Shown here: piece after piece, positions 5,730-6,715 of the stretch
Numbering within the stretch: the stretch's first letter is position 1
Layout of the letters: every line of letters begins with the position of its first letter
NCBI GenBank assembly: GCA_036272735.1
Contig: DATAYF010000762.1
Coordinates: forward strand, 1-6,715
Source: DATAYF01 sp036272735
Lineage (GTDB): Bacteria; Chloroflexota; Ktedonobacteria; Ktedonobacterales; Ktedonobacteraceae
Direction of reading: 5' to 3'
Length of the DNA stretch: 6,715 nt
Translations under genes and position numbers: made by a program
The notes under the pieces: generated by a model
What the model saw: the letters and a program-made list of their open reading frames with translations, nothing else
Databases searched by the model: none
What the model was told of the DNA's origin: nothing

Positions 5730-6230
5730 ATGACCACTCGTCCACCAGTACTTGTTGGTGTGTTTTCCGATCATCGGCAAGCAGAGCAGGCAGTCAAGAA
5801 GCTGCATGGAAGTGGCTTTATTAATGGGCAGATGAGCTATATGGGCGCGTATGCCCATGGTGGTTTTCTGGAAGGTTTGCAGCGCGCTATTGCTGGGGGA
5901 CCCGACGCCATTGACGTGGCTGGACAATTAGTCGATCTCGGCCTACCCACCGAGCAAGCGGAACGGTATGCACGCGAACACGCTGCCGGGCATTCTATTC
6001 TCGCGCTAGAACCGGGCATGCGTGCCCAAGAGGCGCAGGATATTCTGCAAAGTAGCGGTGCGCTCGATTATACGCATGTACCTGTTACCGCAACAGCGGC
6101 ATCTGAGGCTCAATCCGACAACGTGCAGGCTCCAGCTTCCGACCGTAAACCCGGCGAGGCGGTGCGACCTGAAGGGGTCGAAGCCACTCATAATGAGCAC
6201 CAACAGCCGCCACAAGGAAGATTGCTGTGA
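5730..6230 (+). CDS. General stress protein 17M-like (YflT-type) small protein
   Basis: 166 residues from the ATG at 5730, chosen because AAAAGGAGA lies 8 nt before it. An in-frame upstream extension to 5613 would overlap hmgA and has no ribosome site. Residues 7-36 (VLVGVFSDHRQAEQAVKKLHGSGF) and 70-118 (GLPTEQAERYAREHAAGHSILAL, then AQDILQSSGALDY) fit the split domain of heat/general-stress protein 17M (YflT) relatives: a ferredoxin-like half starting VGVF..., a short Gly-rich middle, then a half with EEAxxYExxxxxGxxLV-like spacing. I infer the family from pattern; no biochemical role is established. The tail from about 122 is hydrophilic, rich in Gln, Pro, Ala and Glu, and probably disordered. 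No membrane segment or signal peptide is seen. The stop codon lies inside a hairpin. It may be transcribed from the hpd operon or from its own promoter in 5648-5729. Confidence 0.75.
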   Translation: MTTRPPVLVGVFSDHRQAEQAVKKLHGSGFINGQMSYMGAYAHGGFLEGLQRAIAGGPDAIDVAGQLVDLGLPTEQAERYAREHAAGHSILALEPGMRAQEAQDILQSSGALDYTHVPVTATAASEAQSDNVQAPASDRKPGEAVRPEGVEATHNEHQQPPQGRLL

Positions 6231-6250
6231 GCTTTTCGAAAAAGCTCACA
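6226..6250 (+). terminator. Perfect 11-bp hairpin overlapping the stop codon of the stress-protein gene
   Basis: TGTGAGCTTTT (6226-6236) pairs perfectly with AAAAGCTCACA (6240-6250) across a 3-nt loop CGA. The TGA stop (6228-6230) sits inside the 5' arm. No T-run follows, so it is not a textbook intrinsic terminator, but its place directly before the rRNA promoters suggests it insulates the two transcription units. Confidence 0.5.
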
Positions 6251-6267
6251 ATTGCATGCAAAAACGC

Positions 6268-6296
6268 TTGACAACGTGGCTAATTTGTAGGATAAT
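6268..6296 (+). promoter_or_regulatory. rRNA promoter P1 (TTGACA-17-GATAAT)
   Basis: A perfect -35 TTGACA (6268-6273) and a -10 GATAAT (6291-6296) have the ideal 17-nt spacer, with an A-run (GCATGCAAAAACG) just upstream that could act as an UP-like element. Transcription would start near 6303, at the foot of a 7-bp hairpin (CGCTGCC 6303-6309 with GGTAGCG 6315-6321, one G-U pair). The 23S gene begins about 280 nt further on. Confidence 0.85.
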
Positions 6297-6344
6297 GCTC
6301 CTCGCTGCCACAACGGTAGCGCAAAACAGGCAAAAGCCAAAAGT

Positions 6345-6359
6345 CATATCGCAGATATG
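6345..6359 (+). other. Hairpin CATATC-GCA-GATATG between the two rRNA promoters
   Basis: A perfect 6-bp inverted repeat with a 3-nt centre ends 4 bp before the -35 of P2. In P1 transcripts it would form a small hairpin; as DNA it sits where a regulator of P2 could bind. Confidence 0.3.
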
Positions 6360-6363
6360 GCGC

Positions 6364-6392
6364 TTGACAAAGCACAAGGACCATGCGATAAT
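6364..6392 (+). promoter_or_regulatory. rRNA promoter P2 (TTGACA-17-GATAAT)
   Basis: TTGACA (6364-6369) and GATAAT (6387-6392), again with a 17-nt spacer, repeat the P1 elements exactly, 96 bp downstream; both also share CGC directly before the -35. Tandem strong promoters are typical of rRNA operons. Transcription would start near 6399, giving a leader of about 185 nt. Confidence 0.85.
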
Positions 6393-6402
6393 GACGCTAC
6401 CC

Positions 6403-6445
6403 CGAACGGACGAAGCAAAAATGCGGACGTCTGAACGGATGTAGA
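6403..6445 (+). repeat. Imperfect direct repeat in the 23S leader (GAACGGAYG-AG)
   Basis: CGAACGGACGAAG (6403-6415) recurs as TGAACGGATGTAG (6433-6445), 30 bp later, each followed by an A-rich run. It lies just after the P2 start site and could be part of an antitermination or processing signal; no boxA-like sequence was recognised. Confidence 0.3.
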
Positions 6446-6515
6446 AGAAAAGCACATGAAAAACTGAATACGTCTTTTTTCAATTTTGCCGAGTGCCATA
6501 GAGCACAAGCCGAGT

Positions 6516-6542
6516 TGAAACAGAGAGTTCAAACATCACGAG
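6516..6542 (+). other. Leader element shared with the hpd leader (TGAAACAGAGAGTT ... CACGAG)
   Basis: The 14-mer TGAAACAGAGAGTT (6516-6529), followed after 7 nt by CACGAG (6537-6542), also occurs at 2218-2231 and 2240-2245 in the hpd leader, with an 8-nt spacer. It may be an rRNA leader signal or a leftover of a 16S 5' junction. Confidence 0.45.
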
Positions 6543-6565
6543 CAAGGTGTATACCTTGTGAGTGA
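6536..6565 (+). other. Hairpin in the 23S rRNA leader with tandem G-A mismatches
   Basis: CAAGGT (6543-6548) pairs with ACCTTG (6553-6558) around a GTAT tetraloop. A G-U pair, two adjacent G/A mismatches and a lower stem TCAC/GTGA (6536-6539 with 6562-6565) continue the helix. Tandem G-A pairs usually form stable sheared pairs, so this is probably a real RNA structure, perhaps used in processing of the precursor. Confidence 0.45.
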
Positions 6566-6583
6566 GGAGATTGCAGAAGAAGA

Positions 6584-6715
6584 GAACAAGCTACACAGAG
6601 TACGAGGTGGATGCCTCGGTGCGACAAGCCGATGAAGGACGCGGAGACCGGCGAAACGTTTGGGGGGAGCTGCATACAAGCGAAGAGCCCCAAGTATCCG
6701 AATGAGGCAACTCAG
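6584..6715 (+). rRNA. rrl: 23S ribosomal RNA, 5' end (cut by window edge)
   Basis: GGTGGATGCC (6606-6615), CCGATGAAGGACG (6629-6641) and CCGAATGAGGCAACTCAG (6698-6715) match conserved stretches of domain I of bacterial 23S rRNA in order and spacing. Placing GGTGGATGCC on E. coli positions 23-32 puts the mature 5' end near 6584, and AAGC at 6588-6591 then falls on the E. coli AAGC at positions 5-8. About 132 nt are present. There is no 16S gene, tRNA or normal 16S-23S spacer upstream; instead two promoters and a leader precede it, so it belongs to an operon separate from 16S. The exact 5' end is an estimate. Confidence 0.93.

Noticed and set aside
6022..6444. 140-residue plus-strand frame
   Set aside because: Overlaps the stress-protein gene in another frame and runs through both rRNA promoters.
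1..6715. CRISPR array, transposase or insertion-sequence ends, tRNA genes
   Set aside because: No regularly spaced repeats, no transposase-like frame, no terminal inverted repeats around a frame, and no tRNA-like cloverleaf were seen on either strand.

Overview
The window looks like a chromosomal segment from a bacterium, most likely a Ktedonobacteria-type member of the Chloroflexota. That placement is an inference from three things: a Yip1-like membrane protein with a Pro/Gly/Tyr-rich tail, an isolated NarL-type regulator, and a 23S rRNA gene that has its own promoters and no 16S gene in front of it. No database search was possible, so the taxonomy is moderate to low confidence.

Left part (1-1799, minus strand). 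A Yip1-type membrane protein gene runs off the left edge. Behind it on the same strand is a NarL/FixJ-type response regulator whose receiver domain has lost several conserved phosphorylation residues. The 1535-1799 spacer carries the regulator's promoter region and, on the other strand, a promoter candidate for the next gene.

Centre (1800-5647, plus strand). A single-gene ATP synthase subunit c (atpE) stands alone with no other F1Fo genes. It is followed by a hairpin and then a promoter with a leader of about 165 nt. Next comes a compact tyrosine/phenylalanine degradation operon: 4-hydroxyphenylpyruvate dioxygenase (hpd), a fumarylacetoacetase-family hydrolase overlapping hpd by one base, and homogentisate 1,2-dioxygenase (hmgA). 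Together they would convert 4-hydroxyphenylpyruvate to homogentisate, then to maleylacetoacetate, and, after isomerisation by an enzyme not encoded here, hydrolyse fumarylacetoacetate to fumarate and acetoacetate. The hpd leader contains a stretch resembling a decayed copy of the 5' end of 16S rRNA.

Right part (5648-6715). A small general-stress-protein-17M-like (YflT-type) gene ends inside a perfect 11-bp hairpin. Two near-ideal sigma-70 promoters follow, each TTGACA-17-GATAAT and 96 bp apart, then a structured leader of about 200-280 nt, then the first ~132 nt of 23S rRNA, cut by the window edge. The 23S gene is therefore transcribed apart from 16S.

The most unusual points are the unlinked 23S operon, the 16S-like remnant in the hpd leader and a 14-bp element it shares with the 23S leader, the orphan atpE, and the degenerate receiver domain.
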